Positions 52,537 through 61,679 of a DNA stretch of 64,000 nt are shown piece after piece (position 1 is the stretch's first letter; each line of letters starts with the position of its first letter). The position numbers and the translations under genes were made by a program. Location of the stretch: contig NZ_JBIEKE010000003.1 of assembly GCF_043497005.1 (NCBI RefSeq), forward strand, positions 682,001 through 746,000, read 5' to 3'. The notes below the pieces were generated by a model. The model made no database searches, was not told the DNA's origin, and saw nothing but the letters and a program-made list of their open reading frames with translations. Source of the stretch: Halobacillus_A sp043497005. Its GTDB lineage: Bacteria > Bacillota > Bacilli > Bacillales > Halobacillaceae.

Positions 52537-53406
52537 ATGGACCAAAAAGATTGGCAGATTTTAAATGCAATTGCCGAAGAAAAAAGCTTAACAAAAGCAG
52601 CTGAAAAGTTATTTATTACTCAGCCTGCTCTCAGTTACCGATTAAAGCAGCTGGAAGAGTCTTTTCAGACCAAGCTTTTCTTCCGTACAAAAAAAGGAAT
52701 TGAGTTTACGTCTGAAGGCGAATTTCTCGTAGATTATGCTAAGGATCGAATTAAGGAATATCTCACGTTAAAAGATGAAATCTTTAACATTGGTAATGAA
52801 GTGAGAGGCACTCTTAGGATCGGGGTTTCAAGTAATTTTGCCCAATATAAGCTACCTGCATTGTTGAAGAAATTCTCAATATCTTATCCCAATATTCAAT
52901 TTAAGGTACAGACTGGATGGAGTACCGAAATCATGAACTTATTGAATCAATCTCAAATTCATTTAGGAATCCTAAGGGGAGATTATGATTGGGAAGGAGA
53001 AAAATTACTTTTAACGAAAGAGCAATTGTATATTATATCTAAAAATGAAATTTCCCTAGAAGAACTCCCTCAGCTTCCCTTTATTTATTACAAAACCGAT
53101 AATTCACTTAAACGACTGATCAGCAGATGGTGGAATGATCATTTTTCTCAATCTCCTTTAACTGCAATGGAAGTGGATAGACAGGAAACGAGTAAAGAGA
53201 TGGTAAAGAATGATTTAGGTTTTTCTGTTGTGCCCGAAATCTGCTTAAGACCTTCCGATGATCTGTATACAGAAGGATTAACCTATAAAAATGGAGAGCC
53301 TGTCTTGCGAGATACGTGGTTAATGTACCGGACAGACTTTATCCAGCTTAATATTGTAAAAGCTTTTATTGATTTCCTAATCAAGCAGCAGACTGTAAAA
53401 ATATAA
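52537..53406 (+). CDS. LysR-family transcriptional regulator
   Basis: This 289-residue regulator has the N-terminal HTH (QILNAIAEEKSLTKAAEKLF, then ITQPALSYRLKQLEESFQTK), a linker helix and a C-terminal effector domain (TLRIGVSSNFAQYKLPALLK near 90). It stands divergent from prpF and just before the tct genes, the usual place for a regulator that activates both units upon binding a tricarboxylate-like inducer. The 137-base gap to prpF holds the shared control region. Confidence 0.9.
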   Translation: MDQKDWQILNAIAEEKSLTKAAEKLFITQPALSYRLKQLEESFQTKLFFRTKKGIEFTSEGEFLVDYAKDRIKEYLTLKDEIFNIGNEVRGTLRIGVSSNFAQYKLPALLKKFSISYPNIQFKVQTGWSTEIMNLLNQSQIHLGILRGDYDWEGEKLLLTKEQLYIISKNEISLEELPQLPFIYYKTDNSLKRLISRWWNDHFSQSPLTAMEVDRQETSKEMVKNDLGFSVVPEICLRPSDDLYTEGLTYKNGEPVLRDTWLMYRTDFIQLNIVKAFIDFLIKQQTVKI

Positions 53407-53503
53407 AAAATTTTTATAGATGACGATAATATTTACCTATTTTACTTATGACATTGATTTTTATAACCTTATGACAACACAAAAAAAGAAGGAGGATAAG
53501 GCA

Positions 53504-54625
53504 GTGAGAAAAATGTATGCGCTTACTTTATTACTGATTCTTAACCTTTTTATAGCAGGTTGCCAGCCCTTATCGTATGTTAGTTCTACTGTAACGAGCG
53601 GGGAAGATGAACAAGGTTATAACGAAGATCTTCTAACAATGGTTGTTCCCTACGATTCAGGAGGAGGAACCGATGTATTTGCCAGATTTATGACGAAGCC
53701 GCTGTCCAGTCATATTGAGAACCAGCCAAGTATTCAAGTTGAGAACGTTCCTGGCGGTGGAAGTATTACAGGAACAAATGCATATGTAAATTCTTATGAT
53801 AAGGATGGGACAAATCTAGTAACAACAAGCGCTTCCACTCATATTCCTTATTTACTGGACCAATCATCTGTACAGTATAATTTTGACGAACTGACTCCCC
53901 TGGTTGGGGCTCCTACGGGAGGTGTTGTTTATGGTTCTGCAGATTTAAACATTAAAGATGGCTTTGATCTCGGCCAAGTAAAAGAAAAGCTTTTTTATGC
54001 AGGTATGTCTCCCACTGGTTTAGATTTAACGACCTTAATCTCTTTTGAAGTACTAGAGATAGATACTAAAGCAGTACTGGGTTACGAAGGAAGAGGTCCA
54101 GCAAGAGTAGCTTTTGAACAAGGGGAAAGTAATATTGATTTTCAAACGACGACAGCCTATAAGCAGAACATAGAGCCTAAGGTAGAAGATGGAAAAGCTG
54201 TTCCACTCTACAGTTTAGGACAAATTGATGAAAACGGTGAAGTTGTGAGGGATCCACAATTCCCTGAGCTGCCAACTGTAAAAGAAGTTTATAAAGAACT
54301 TCACGGTGATGAACCTAAGGGACAAGCATGGGAAACTTATAAACATTTTCTAAACGCTACCTATACTCTTCAAAAGGTGATATGGGTTCATGAGAGTGCT
54401 CCTGAAAGTGCAAAAGAAGAATTGAAGAAAGCAGCTAACAGATTAGTTAAAGATGAAAAATTCAATCAAGAGTCTTCCGTTATTCTAGAAGATTATGAAA
54501 TTTACTCCCAAGCAGAGTTAGAAAATAGGATCGATAACTTAGAGAAAAATATGAATGAGGAAACAATCAATTGGGTTTATGAATTTCTTTTAAATGAACA
54601 CGGAGTTGATGGCAGAAAACTATAG
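53504..54625 (+). CDS. tctC: Tripartite tricarboxylate transporter binding protein (TctC/Bug family)
   Basis: The GTG at 53504 is preceded by GGAGG at eight bases; the open frame starts 28 codons earlier without a ribosome site. The 373-residue lipoprotein has lipobox FIAGCQ, then the family block MVVPYDSGGGTDVFARFMTK near 43-62 and ENVPGGGSITGTNAYV near 80, which bind the carboxylate ligand. It is followed by tctA (16-base gap) and tctB. It scavenges a tricarboxylate or related acid outside the cell. Confidence 0.87.
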   Translation: MRKMYALTLLLILNLFIAGCQPLSYVSSTVTSGEDEQGYNEDLLTMVVPYDSGGGTDVFARFMTKPLSSHIENQPSIQVENVPGGGSITGTNAYVNSYDKDGTNLVTTSASTHIPYLLDQSSVQYNFDELTPLVGAPTGGVVYGSADLNIKDGFDLGQVKEKLFYAGMSPTGLDLTTLISFEVLEIDTKAVLGYEGRGPARVAFEQGESNIDFQTTTAYKQNIEPKVEDGKAVPLYSLGQIDENGEVVRDPQFPELPTVKEVYKELHGDEPKGQAWETYKHFLNATYTLQKVIWVHESAPESAKEELKKAANRLVKDEKFNQESSVILEDYEIYSQAELENRIDNLEKNMNEETINWVYEFLLNEHGVDGRKL

Positions 54626-54641
54626 ATAGCGGGGGGATATT

Positions 54642-56123
54642 ATGATTGAAAGTGCAATGGAAGCCTTAAGCATTGTTTTAGATCCATCAAGAATTTTATT
54701 CATGTGCCTTGGGATCGGGCTGGGCATCGTAGTCGGCCTGCTTCCAGGTTTAGGCGGGACAGTAGGCATGTCACTTTTACTGCCGTTTGTATTTGGGATG
54801 GATCCGTTTGTCGGCATGGCCCTGTTAATCGGTATGGTAGCCGTTGTTCATACGGGAGATACCTTTCCTTCTGTATTGCTTGGAATCCCAGGCTCTTCCG
54901 GATCACAGGCAACCATAATGGACGGATTTCCTTTAGCTAAGAAAGGCGAAGCATCCAGGGCTATGGGAGCTGCTTTATTTTGTTCTATGATAGGTGGAGT
55001 TATAGGCGGCGTTGCTCTCTATCTGGCAATTCCAATCGCTGCTCCGCTTATCACTAGTTTCAATTCACCGGTTTTATTTATGTTAACGATGCTTGGACTG
55101 AGTATGGCCGGCCTTTTAGCAGGAGATTCACCTGCTAAAGGAGCCTTGTCAGGTTTAATGGGTTTAATGATCGGATCTGTTGGAAGTGCTCCGGCTATTA
55201 CGGAGTACCGGTATACCTTTGATTTTCTTTACCTTTCTAATGGTCTTTCCCTGCCAGTTGTCGCTTTGGCTATCTTTGCCTTTCCAATTCTCATTACTAT
55301 GCTGACCCATAAGGGGAGTGTTGCGGAAGCGAACCGCTTAAAAGGCGGGGTCTTAAAAGGAGTGGGTGATGCCCTTAAGAACAAGTTTTTAATCATGAGA
55401 AGCGCTGTTTTAGGAAGTCTGGTCGGCTTCATTCCGGGTTTGGGAGGAAGCGTCGTCGACTGGCTTGCTTATGGAGCAGGTAAAAAGACGGTAAGAAATA
55501 ACCAGTTTGGCGAGGGAGACATTCGCGGAGTCATCGCTCCTGAAAGTGCAAACAACGCGAAAGAAGGCGGATCTCTCATCCCAACCCTGCTATTTGGCAT
55601 TCCCGGCAGTGGGACAACCGCAATCTTACTTGGTGGACTAATTTTAATGGGACTAGAAGCAGGACCAAGAATGTTGACAACCGAATTGCCTCTTACCTTA
55701 TCTATCGTTTGGACACTTGTTATTGCAAACATAATTGGAGCTATTCTATGTATGACTTTAGTCAAGCCGATTTCCAAACTAAGCTTAATTCCCGGAGAGA
55801 AACTTGTTCCCTTCCTCACCATCCTCTTGTTAATTGGGGCATATCAAAGTAATTTTGCCTGGGGGGACATTATTGCCTTTATTGCCATCGGTTTATTAGG
55901 ATATATCATGACAATTCTTGATTGGCCAAGACCCCCATTACTTATCGGCTTTGTATTAGCCATATCAGCAGAAAGGTACTATTGGATCTCCATTGAAAGG
56001 TACGGCTGGGAATGGCTCAGCAATCCTATTGTCATTACGATCGGTGTATTAATTGTCATCCTTCTTACAGGAGGATCCATAATGAAAAAAATCAGTAACA
56101 ACTTACAAAGGGAAGGTGTGTAA
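54642..56123 (+). CDS. tctA: Tripartite tricarboxylate transporter large membrane subunit
   Basis: This 493-residue protein has about 11-12 membrane helices. Family blocks are GIVVGLLPGLGGTVGMSLLL near 24-43 and the second half repeat LGSLVGFIPGLGGSVVDWLA near 258-277, with PESANNAKEGGSLIPTLLFG near 297 as the third. A GGGGGATATT ribosome site precedes it. It couples ion flow to uptake together with TctB. Confidence 0.92.
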   Translation: MIESAMEALSIVLDPSRILFMCLGIGLGIVVGLLPGLGGTVGMSLLLPFVFGMDPFVGMALLIGMVAVVHTGDTFPSVLLGIPGSSGSQATIMDGFPLAKKGEASRAMGAALFCSMIGGVIGGVALYLAIPIAAPLITSFNSPVLFMLTMLGLSMAGLLAGDSPAKGALSGLMGLMIGSVGSAPAITEYRYTFDFLYLSNGLSLPVVALAIFAFPILITMLTHKGSVAEANRLKGGVLKGVGDALKNKFLIMRSAVLGSLVGFIPGLGGSVVDWLAYGAGKKTVRNNQFGEGDIRGVIAPESANNAKEGGSLIPTLLFGIPGSGTTAILLGGLILMGLEAGPRMLTTELPLTLSIVWTLVIANIIGAILCMTLVKPISKLSLIPGEKLVPFLTILLLIGAYQSNFAWGDIIAFIAIGLLGYIMTILDWPRPPLLIGFVLAISAERYYWISIERYGWEWLSNPIVITIGVLIVILLTGGSIMKKISNNLQREGV

Positions 56124-56124
56124 A

Positions 56125-56568
56125 ATGAATAAACAAACACTAAATGTGATTTTCACTTTTTGTATATTTATTGTTTTCATCTGGGGCGCTTTTACCGCAC
56201 TTACTTTTTCCCGTTTAGCCCAATTCTTCCCTTTATATGTTTCTATCGCAGGTAGTATAGTATCCGGTATTTATCTAGTAAAGGAAGTTATAAAAATAAG
56301 GAAACAAAAAGACCAAGGTTCTCATCCGAAAGTATTAATTATTAAACCCATTATATATACAGGATGGATTGTGGGATACGTCATCACTATTTCTTTAGTG
56401 GGGTTGTTTGTTGCTTCCACTATTTACCTCATTTCCTTTTTACTGATAGAATCTAAGTTCACTTTCTTTAAGGCTCTCTACTCCACCGGCATTGCATTAG
56501 TTCTCATTACAGTTTTAAGCAACTTACTAAATATTGCATGGCCGCAGAGTGTATTATTAGGGATTTGA
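56125..56568 (+). CDS. tctB: Tripartite tricarboxylate transporter small membrane subunit
   Basis: This 147-residue protein has four hydrophobic helices, as usual for TctB. The ATG at 56125 comes one base after the tctA stop, with GGAAGG upstream; an in-frame GTG at 56116 is less likely. TctB follows tctA here instead of preceding it, an order seen in several Gram-positive sets. Confidence 0.82.
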   Translation: MNKQTLNVIFTFCIFIVFIWGAFTALTFSRLAQFFPLYVSIAGSIVSGIYLVKEVIKIRKQKDQGSHPKVLIIKPIIYTGWIVGYVITISLVGLFVASTIYLISFLLIESKFTFFKALYSTGIALVLITVLSNLLNIAWPQSVLLGI

Positions 56569-56770
56569 AGTGAAAGTGTTTAATTGACAAATGTGAGCGC
56601 ATACCAGAGAAGTATCGATTTTAAAGATATAAAGATTTTTACAAAAAAGCTCATTTTTTCACTCCTTTGTTAACTAATTCCTTATTAAAACCGCTCAATT
56701 GATTAAGCTAAGTGTGATTATTTTCTTATAAAGTAAATTTATGAAACAAAAATATATAATAACCAATAAA

Positions 56771-56802
56771 AAAGACTACCTCCTTGGTTAGGAAGTAGTC
56801 TT
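56771..56802 (+). terminator. tctCAB terminator
   Basis: AAGACTACCTCCT and AGGAAGTAGTCTT pair with one mismatch around TGGTT, followed by ACTTTTAC. In the rest of the 56569-57108 gap I see no convincing gene; a 64-codon frame at 56835-57029 lacks a ribosome site and family likeness. Confidence 0.75.
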
Positions 56803-57108
56803 ACTTTTACTAACTATTCATACATTAAACAACTTCATAGAAAGCTCGGGAATAATGCAGGATTTACTCCTATATCATGCCGCCCATACCCTTTTTGATT
56901 AAAATAGTAATAATAGAAATTGAAATCCTTTATATATATAATCGTTCTCATCAAAACTAGGTGATTTTTGTAAAAAAGCGAGTCGATTCTTCCTGCAGTT
57001 CCTCTCCATACTGAGATAGGTAATAACATACTTTCTCATAAAACAATATTAGAACAAAAACTGCCAGAGATCAGGAAAACAAAAAAAGTCCGGTAGACAT
57101 TAATGTAA

Positions 57109-57903
57109 TTATAAATAATTATGTGTTATTTGTTCGTTAAGCACAGTTAGGATATTCTCAAAGCTTTGAGTGGTCCATGCAGCTCTACCAATAAACAGTC
57201 CATTTACATGAGGGCTATGAATATAATCTAAAAAATTGCTTTGATTGACACTACCTCCAAATAATAGAGGGATATTAAAACTACTTTCTTCAAACATTTC
57301 TTCTAGTACTTCGCGGATAAAGTGATGGATGTATGAAACATAGGCTGGATCAGCAGGAACACCTTTCTCTCCAATAGCCCAAACAGGTTCATAAGCTACC
57401 AACACTTTCTCAGCTTGATCTTTGGATATACCTTTTAAACAAGTTTTTAATTGCATAGCTAGCGTTTCTCGTGAAATAGCAAAATTCTTTTGTTCAATAT
57501 TCTCTCCTATACAAACCAGAGGTGAAAATCCAGAATTTAAGGCTGCGTGTACCTTTTTGTTGATATCCTGATCATTTTCGTTATAGTACTGTCTACGTTC
57601 TGAATGACCAAGTTCTACTATATCAATACCTATTTCCTGAAGCATTTTAGGCGAAATTTCGCCTGTGTACGCTCCCTCATTTTCCCAGTGCATATTTTGT
57701 GCTCCAAGATGGATTCGAGTTTGAGCAAGGGAGTCTTGCAAAGGGATTAAAGAAGTGAAAGAAGGAATGACAAACAACTCAATGCGCGAAGAGAGTTGTT
57801 CAGATATTGGGATCAGGTTTTCTATATAGGTTAACCCCTCTTCTGTACTCTTTGTCATTTTCCAGTTGGTTCCAATCCAAATTTTATTCATTTTTTGTTT
57901 CAT
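57109..57903 (-). CDS. Triosephosphate isomerase paralog, probable tetrulose/triose phosphate isomerase
   Basis: This 264-residue TIM-family protein keeps the catalytic residues Lys15 (TNWKM), His100 (HSERRQY) and Glu172 (AYEPVWAIG). The phosphate-gripping loop 6 is not the normal GTGKTAT type but GEKGVPADP, as in paralogs such as EryH that act on tetrulose phosphates. Its start overlaps dhaL by 20 bases (a second ATG at 57891 is possible), so it is translated with the kinase. A canonical glycolytic tpiA is expected elsewhere. The exact substrate is inferred. Confidence 0.75.
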   Translation of the reverse strand: MKQKMNKIWIGTNWKMTKSTEEGLTYIENLIPISEQLSSRIELFVIPSFTSLIPLQDSLAQTRIHLGAQNMHWENEGAYTGEISPKMLQEIGIDIVELGHSERRQYYNENDQDINKKVHAALNSGFSPLVCIGENIEQKNFAISRETLAMQLKTCLKGISKDQAEKVLVAYEPVWAIGEKGVPADPAYVSYIHHFIREVLEEMFEESSFNIPLLFGGSVNQSNFLDYIHSPHVNGLFIGRAAWTTQSFENILTVLNEQITHNYL

Positions 57904-58558
57904 CCTTCACCCATTCTTTCATTGACTTAAAGATAATGAAGACAGATGTAGCACCAGCATCCTGATAACCAACAGCTCGTTCTCCTAATGATTTTGCTCG
58001 CCCAAATTTCGCAACATACTCCTTAGTATCTTCCACACCTTTCTCTGCTTGAGATTCTGCATATTCTAAAGCATCTACTAAAAGGCCGGATTTACCAGCA
58101 CTTTCCTTCAGCGCTTCTACGGCGGGCTCCAGAGCATCAATTAAAGTTTTATCACCCAGGCTAGCTTTGCCTCTTACTTTAATCGCTTCTAATGATTTCT
58201 CGAAGATTTCAGCTAATGTATCCGCATTCATTTCCTTGTAAGCGTCCAGGTCTTTAACCCCGCCCATGAACATAGTGCCAAATATTACTCCAGAAGCTCC
58301 TCCCATGGACTGAACCATCGACATACCGATTGTCTTAAATACATCATTGATCGTTGAACATTCTTTTTTGTTCAAATTTTCCGCGGCAGCTTTGAATCCA
58401 ATAGACATTCCTGTGCCGTGATCGCCGTCACCAATTGCGCTATCGATCTTCGTTAAATATGACTTGTTTTCTCTTATTTTTTCTCCAACGTACAAGAACA
58501 TATCTTTAACCTGAGTAACATTTAATATTTTTGTTTGCTCTTCAGTCCTCAATTTCAT
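57884..58558 (-). CDS. dhaL: DhaL-type nucleotide-binding kinase subunit (copy 1)
   Basis: This 224-residue all-helical protein has the Mg-ADP/ATP site SAIGDGDHGTGMSIGF near residues 42-57, GGASGVIFGTMFMGG near 98, GDKTLIDAL near 144 and GYQDAGATSVF near 198. DhaL subunits phosphorylate dihydroxyacetone or related ketoses covalently held by DhaK. It is 15 bases after dhaK copy 1. No DhaM phosphotransfer subunit is in the window, so ATP use rather than PTS use is possible. Confidence 0.87.
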   Translation of the reverse strand: MKLRTEEQTKILNVTQVKDMFLYVGEKIRENKSYLTKIDSAIGDGDHGTGMSIGFKAAAENLNKKECSTINDVFKTIGMSMVQSMGGASGVIFGTMFMGGVKDLDAYKEMNADTLAEIFEKSLEAIKVRGKASLGDKTLIDALEPAVEALKESAGKSGLLVDALEYAESQAEKGVEDTKEYVAKFGRAKSLGERAVGYQDAGATSVFIIFKSMKEWVKDETKNE

Positions 58559-58573
58559 ACCTCCACTTAAAAA

Positions 58574-59578
58574 TTATTTTTTGTAATAAGGTGAATGCGC
58601 TGGTGCATCATGCAATTCCCTTAGTTCATCGTCTAACTTTAATAGACTAATAGAAAAGCCTCCCATTTCTTGTGTAGTACAATAACTGTTGGCATCCATG
58701 TCGTGAATTTTAATGTTTCTTTCATTTAAAATTTGGGCAACTTTACGATTCACAATAAATAGTTCTAACAGAGTTGTTGAGCCAAGCCCATTAATTAGCA
58801 CACTAACTTCATCATTTTCTTTTATACTACTTTCGAATAACAACTTCTCCATAAGCTTTTCGGTTAATTCGTCAGCAGAAACTAGTTTTGTCCGCTCCAT
58901 TCCCGGTTCTCCATGGATCCCCATACCTAACTCGATTTCATCGTCTGCAAGCGTAAACGTTGGTTCCCCTGTATCCGGATTAGTTCCCGGTGATAAAGCG
59001 ACCCCCATAGAAAATAATTGATCACTCGCTTTTTGCGTAACTCGAGACACTTCGTCTAATGAGAGACCTTTATCGGCTGCAGCTCCAGCGATTTTTAAAA
59101 CGAAAACATCTCCTGCAATTCCTCTCCGGTCTTCTTTTCTTTCGGAGGGTGCGGAGGCTACATCATCTGTAATCTTTACAGTGCGAGTTTCAATCCCTTC
59201 CATTTCTAAAAATTCTGCTGCCATATCAAAATTCAGTACGTCTCCCTCATAATTACCATAGACGAAAACCACACCTTTTCCTGAACTGACGGATTTTGAA
59301 ACTTCCTGAACCGTGTTAGGACTAGGGGCAGCGAAAACGCTTCCAATTGCGACTCCATCAGCTAAACCCTCTCCTGCAAAACCGAGAAACAATGGTTCAT
59401 GTCCACTTCCACCACCTGTAACGATAGCTACTTTATCCTTTTGTTCTTTCAGTATGATTCCGTTTACATTTTCAAGTTTTTCAAATTTGCCCTTATTTGC
59501 AAACATAAATCCTTCTATCATTTCCTGGACAACGTTTTCAGGATCGTTGACTACTTTTTTCAAATTTAATACCTCCAT
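58574..59578 (-). CDS. dhaK: DhaK-type ketose-binding kinase subunit (copy 1)
   Basis: This 334-residue protein binds the ketose through a covalent hemiaminal at His222 in GMGIHGEPGM. The other active-site residues are visible: GGGSGHEP with His60, and GNYEGDVLNFDMA with Asp113. It resembles DhaK of dihydroxyacetone kinases; related pairs phosphorylate erythrulose. It is first of the leftward unit dhaK-dhaL-tim. The 331-base gap to the divergent reductase gene holds promoters and the palindromic words CGATAACAATCG and ATCGAAAATAACCGAT near 59813-59836. Confidence 0.87.
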   Translation of the reverse strand: MEVLNLKKVVNDPENVVQEMIEGFMFANKGKFEKLENVNGIILKEQKDKVAIVTGGGSGHEPLFLGFAGEGLADGVAIGSVFAAPSPNTVQEVSKSVSSGKGVVFVYGNYEGDVLNFDMAAEFLEMEGIETRTVKITDDVASAPSERKEDRRGIAGDVFVLKIAGAAADKGLSLDEVSRVTQKASDQLFSMGVALSPGTNPDTGEPTFTLADDEIELGMGIHGEPGMERTKLVSADELTEKLMEKLLFESSIKENDEVSVLINGLGSTTLLELFIVNRKVAQILNERNIKIHDMDANSYCTTQEMGGFSISLLKLDDELRELHDAPAHSPYYKK

Positions 59579-59909
59579 TACATTTTACAAGTGTTTGCTT
59601 TTAAATGCTTTTAATTACTTTCATTTCAAATAATTATAACCTTTAACCTAATTTGCGTCAATTATTAGTCTATTTCGCTTTAAAAGCCCTGAAACAGATT
59701 TACTAACACGTAAATATATAGCTTTACACCTCGAATACGTGACAATATCCTAGTAGAAAACACCGTAAATTAAATAGAGAGAAAATCTTGAACAATGATT
59801 TTAAATCTAATACGATAACAATCGAAAATAACCGATAATTCTATGTACATTTAAATGATAATAATATAAAATTAAATGAAGACAAATTTCAATTTGGAGG
59901 GAATCAGGA

Positions 59910-60800
59910 ATGAAAGTTGGTTTTATTGGTTTAGGGATTATGGGAAAACCCATGGCGAGTCATTTAATTAATAAGGGCTTCCAAACCTATTTATTTGATT
60001 TAAATACGGAGGCAGTTGATGAGTTAAGTAATATGGGAGGACATCCATGTAAATCAAATCAAGAAGTAGCCGAAAACAGTGATGTAATTATAACCATGCT
60101 TCCAGCTGCAAAACATGTTTATCAAGTGTTATTTTCTGAAGAGGGTGTTGCGAAGAAAAGCAAACCAGGGAATACTATTATTGACATGAGTTCAGTTTCT
60201 CCTGAAGATTCCAGGGAGTTTGCAAAAGAATTAAAAAAGAATAATCTTTCCTTTATTGACGCACCTGTAAGTGGAGGAGAACCTATGGCCATTGAAGGTA
60301 GATTAGCAATTATGGCTGGGGGAGAAGAAGTAATTTTTAATAGGGTACTTCCATTATTTGAAGCTATGGGGGAAAAGGTTGTGCACACAGGGGAAAGCGG
60401 AACCGGTTCAGCCGCTAAACTTGCTAACCAAATTATTGTTAGTGCCAACTTAGCTGCACTATCAGAAGCAAGTGTCTATGCTAGTAAAGCTGGCCTGGAT
60501 TTAAATAAACTCTTTGAAGCCATTCGCGATGGGTTAGCTGGGAGCGCAGTTATGGATGCTAAAATGCCTATGATAATTGAAAGAAATTTCGAACCAGGAG
60601 GACGGATTGAAACTAATTATAAAGATTTAGGGAATATCCAGTCATCCGCAAATGCTCTAGGTGTACCACTTCCCGTCACAAATTTAGTGAAAGAAATTTT
60701 CAGTTCTGAAATCGCCAATGGAAACGGCAAAATGGATCATTCTCATGTACTTAACTTCTTTGAAAGAATGGCTAATCATAGAACGTCCGATAATGAGTAG
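59910..60800 (+). CDS. Beta-hydroxyacid dehydrogenase (GarR/2-hydroxy-3-oxopropionate reductase type)
   Basis: This 296-residue NAD(P)-dependent enzyme starts KVGFIGLGIMGKPMASHL. It has the substrate block DAPVSGGEPMAIEG near 117-130 and catalytic Lys170 in GSAAKLANQI. GGAGGG precedes the ATG. The family includes tartronate semialdehyde reductase and L-threonate dehydrogenase. It lies between the two DhaK/DhaL units, divergent from the first, which suggests it handles a C3 or C4 acid or aldehyde of the same pathway. Confidence 0.85.
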   Translation: MKVGFIGLGIMGKPMASHLINKGFQTYLFDLNTEAVDELSNMGGHPCKSNQEVAENSDVIITMLPAAKHVYQVLFSEEGVAKKSKPGNTIIDMSSVSPEDSREFAKELKKNNLSFIDAPVSGGEPMAIEGRLAIMAGGEEVIFNRVLPLFEAMGEKVVHTGESGTGSAAKLANQIIVSANLAALSEASVYASKAGLDLNKLFEAIRDGLAGSAVMDAKMPMIIERNFEPGGRIETNYKDLGNIQSSANALGVPLPVTNLVKEIFSSEIANGNGKMDHSHVLNFFERMANHRTSDNE

Positions 60801-60980
60801 GTTTAGGATTTAAGTAGTGTCCTTACTTTCAACCATTAGCGACACTCTCAATAAATTTAGTTCATCTTCTAACTAAACCGCTACGTTAAAGTCTAATGTT
60901 GATTTAAAAAACTTGTTAAAGATAAGGGCGGAGACTCGAATTCGAGATAAATGGGGATCCGTTACTCGAATGGAGAGAAG

Positions 60981-61104
60981 GGTTGGTGGGGAAATAACTC
61001 GCTTTCCTATGGGGGAACGGTGAGCTTCCTCGCTCGTTTCACTCCCTGCGGGATCTCACCTAGTTCCTTCTCCCATGGGAGTCTCGCTATTTCCCCACAA
61101 ACCC
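60981..61104. repeat. Long structured Bacillaceae repeat, copy 4
   Basis: Outer arms TGGGGAAATA (61 kb left) and TATTTCCCCA (61088-61097) enclose nested arms: CTATGGGGGAAC with TTCTCCCATGGGAG, and GGTGAG with CTCACC. The centre reads CTTCCTCGCTCGTTTCACTC and CCTGCGGGATC. The whole could fold into one hairpin of about 110 bases. It is GC-rich and noncoding, in the 880-base gap 60801-61679. Confidence 0.7.
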
Positions 61105-61261
61105 AACATGATTAAGAAAAACGAACCCTTCTAGAAGAGAAAAGGTTCTCCTTCTAATTAGGTCCTAAATGCTTCTATGACAAGCTTTTCCACATCGTGC
61201 TAGCATGAAAATAAACGCTTTATCCTATGCTTTTTTCTCACCAAGCAACCAGTGTGTTAAG

Positions 61262-61385
61262 TGGTTTCGGCTAGGGCCGAAGGGGGACGATGTAGACTGC
61301 TGCAGGATAAACATGATCGGGAAGGCGAAGCCTGAGGAGGCTCAGCACATGCCCGAGGAAAGCGAGATCGTCCCCCGGAGGACAT
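61262..61385 (+). repeat. Structured Bacillaceae repeat, copy 5
   Basis: GGGGGACGATGTAGACTGCT, then GGAAGGCGAAGCCTGAGGAG, GCTCAGCACATGCCCGAGGA and AAGCGAGATCGTCCCCC. The outer arms GGGGGACGAT and ATCGTCCCCC are perfect complements about 100 bases apart, with nested GCCTGAGGAGGC. An open frame at 61205-61477 merely crosses it. Confidence 0.75.
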
Positions 61386-61487
61386 TACGCATAACCAATA
61401 TCACGAAACTGAGTCTTCCACAAATGGGAACATTACTTTTACATCAACACGGAACTTTAACAGAGCCAAATAAATAAACTTGTTCTT

Positions 61488-61531
61488 CCATAAACAAACA
61501 CACTTGGTACGTAACCAAGCGTGTTTGTTTA
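61488..61531. terminator. Hairpin terminator
   Basis: ATAAACAAACACACTTGGT and ACCAAGCGTGTTTGTTTAT pair with one mismatch, followed by TTTTATA. No clear gene ends just before it, so it may close transcription from the reductase gene through the repeats. Confidence 0.75.
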
Positions 61532-61618
61532 TTTTTATATGGATGAAGTATAAAACAAATCATCCTTGCGCTTTACGTAAAGCTGCAACAGGTTTATCAG
61601 AGGCGAGTGGAAATAAAT

Positions 61619-61656
61619 ATCCTCCCTTTAAAATTGGCTAATTTTAAAGGGAGGAT
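61619..61656. terminator. Terminator of dhaK-dhaL copy 2
   Basis: ATCCTCCCTTTAAAATT and AATTTTAAAGGGAGGAT are perfect 17-base complements around GGCT, 24 bases past the dhaL stop. Confidence 0.85.
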
Positions 61657-61679
61657 AGAGTCATCGCTCTGAACTTTTT

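Noticed and set aside
56835..57029. 64-codon minus-strand frame with Tyr-rich stretch
   Set aside because: No ribosome site, AT-rich low-complexity composition and no family likeness.
59813..59836. CGATAACAATCG and ATCGAAAATAACCGAT palindromic words as operators
   Set aside because: The arms are only four bases long in AT-rich DNA; noted with dhaK copy 1 but not strong enough as separate sites.
61205..61477. Open frame of 90 codons
   Set aside because: It crosses the structured repeat copy 5; its Cys, Gly and Glu-rich middle is repeat sequence read as protein.
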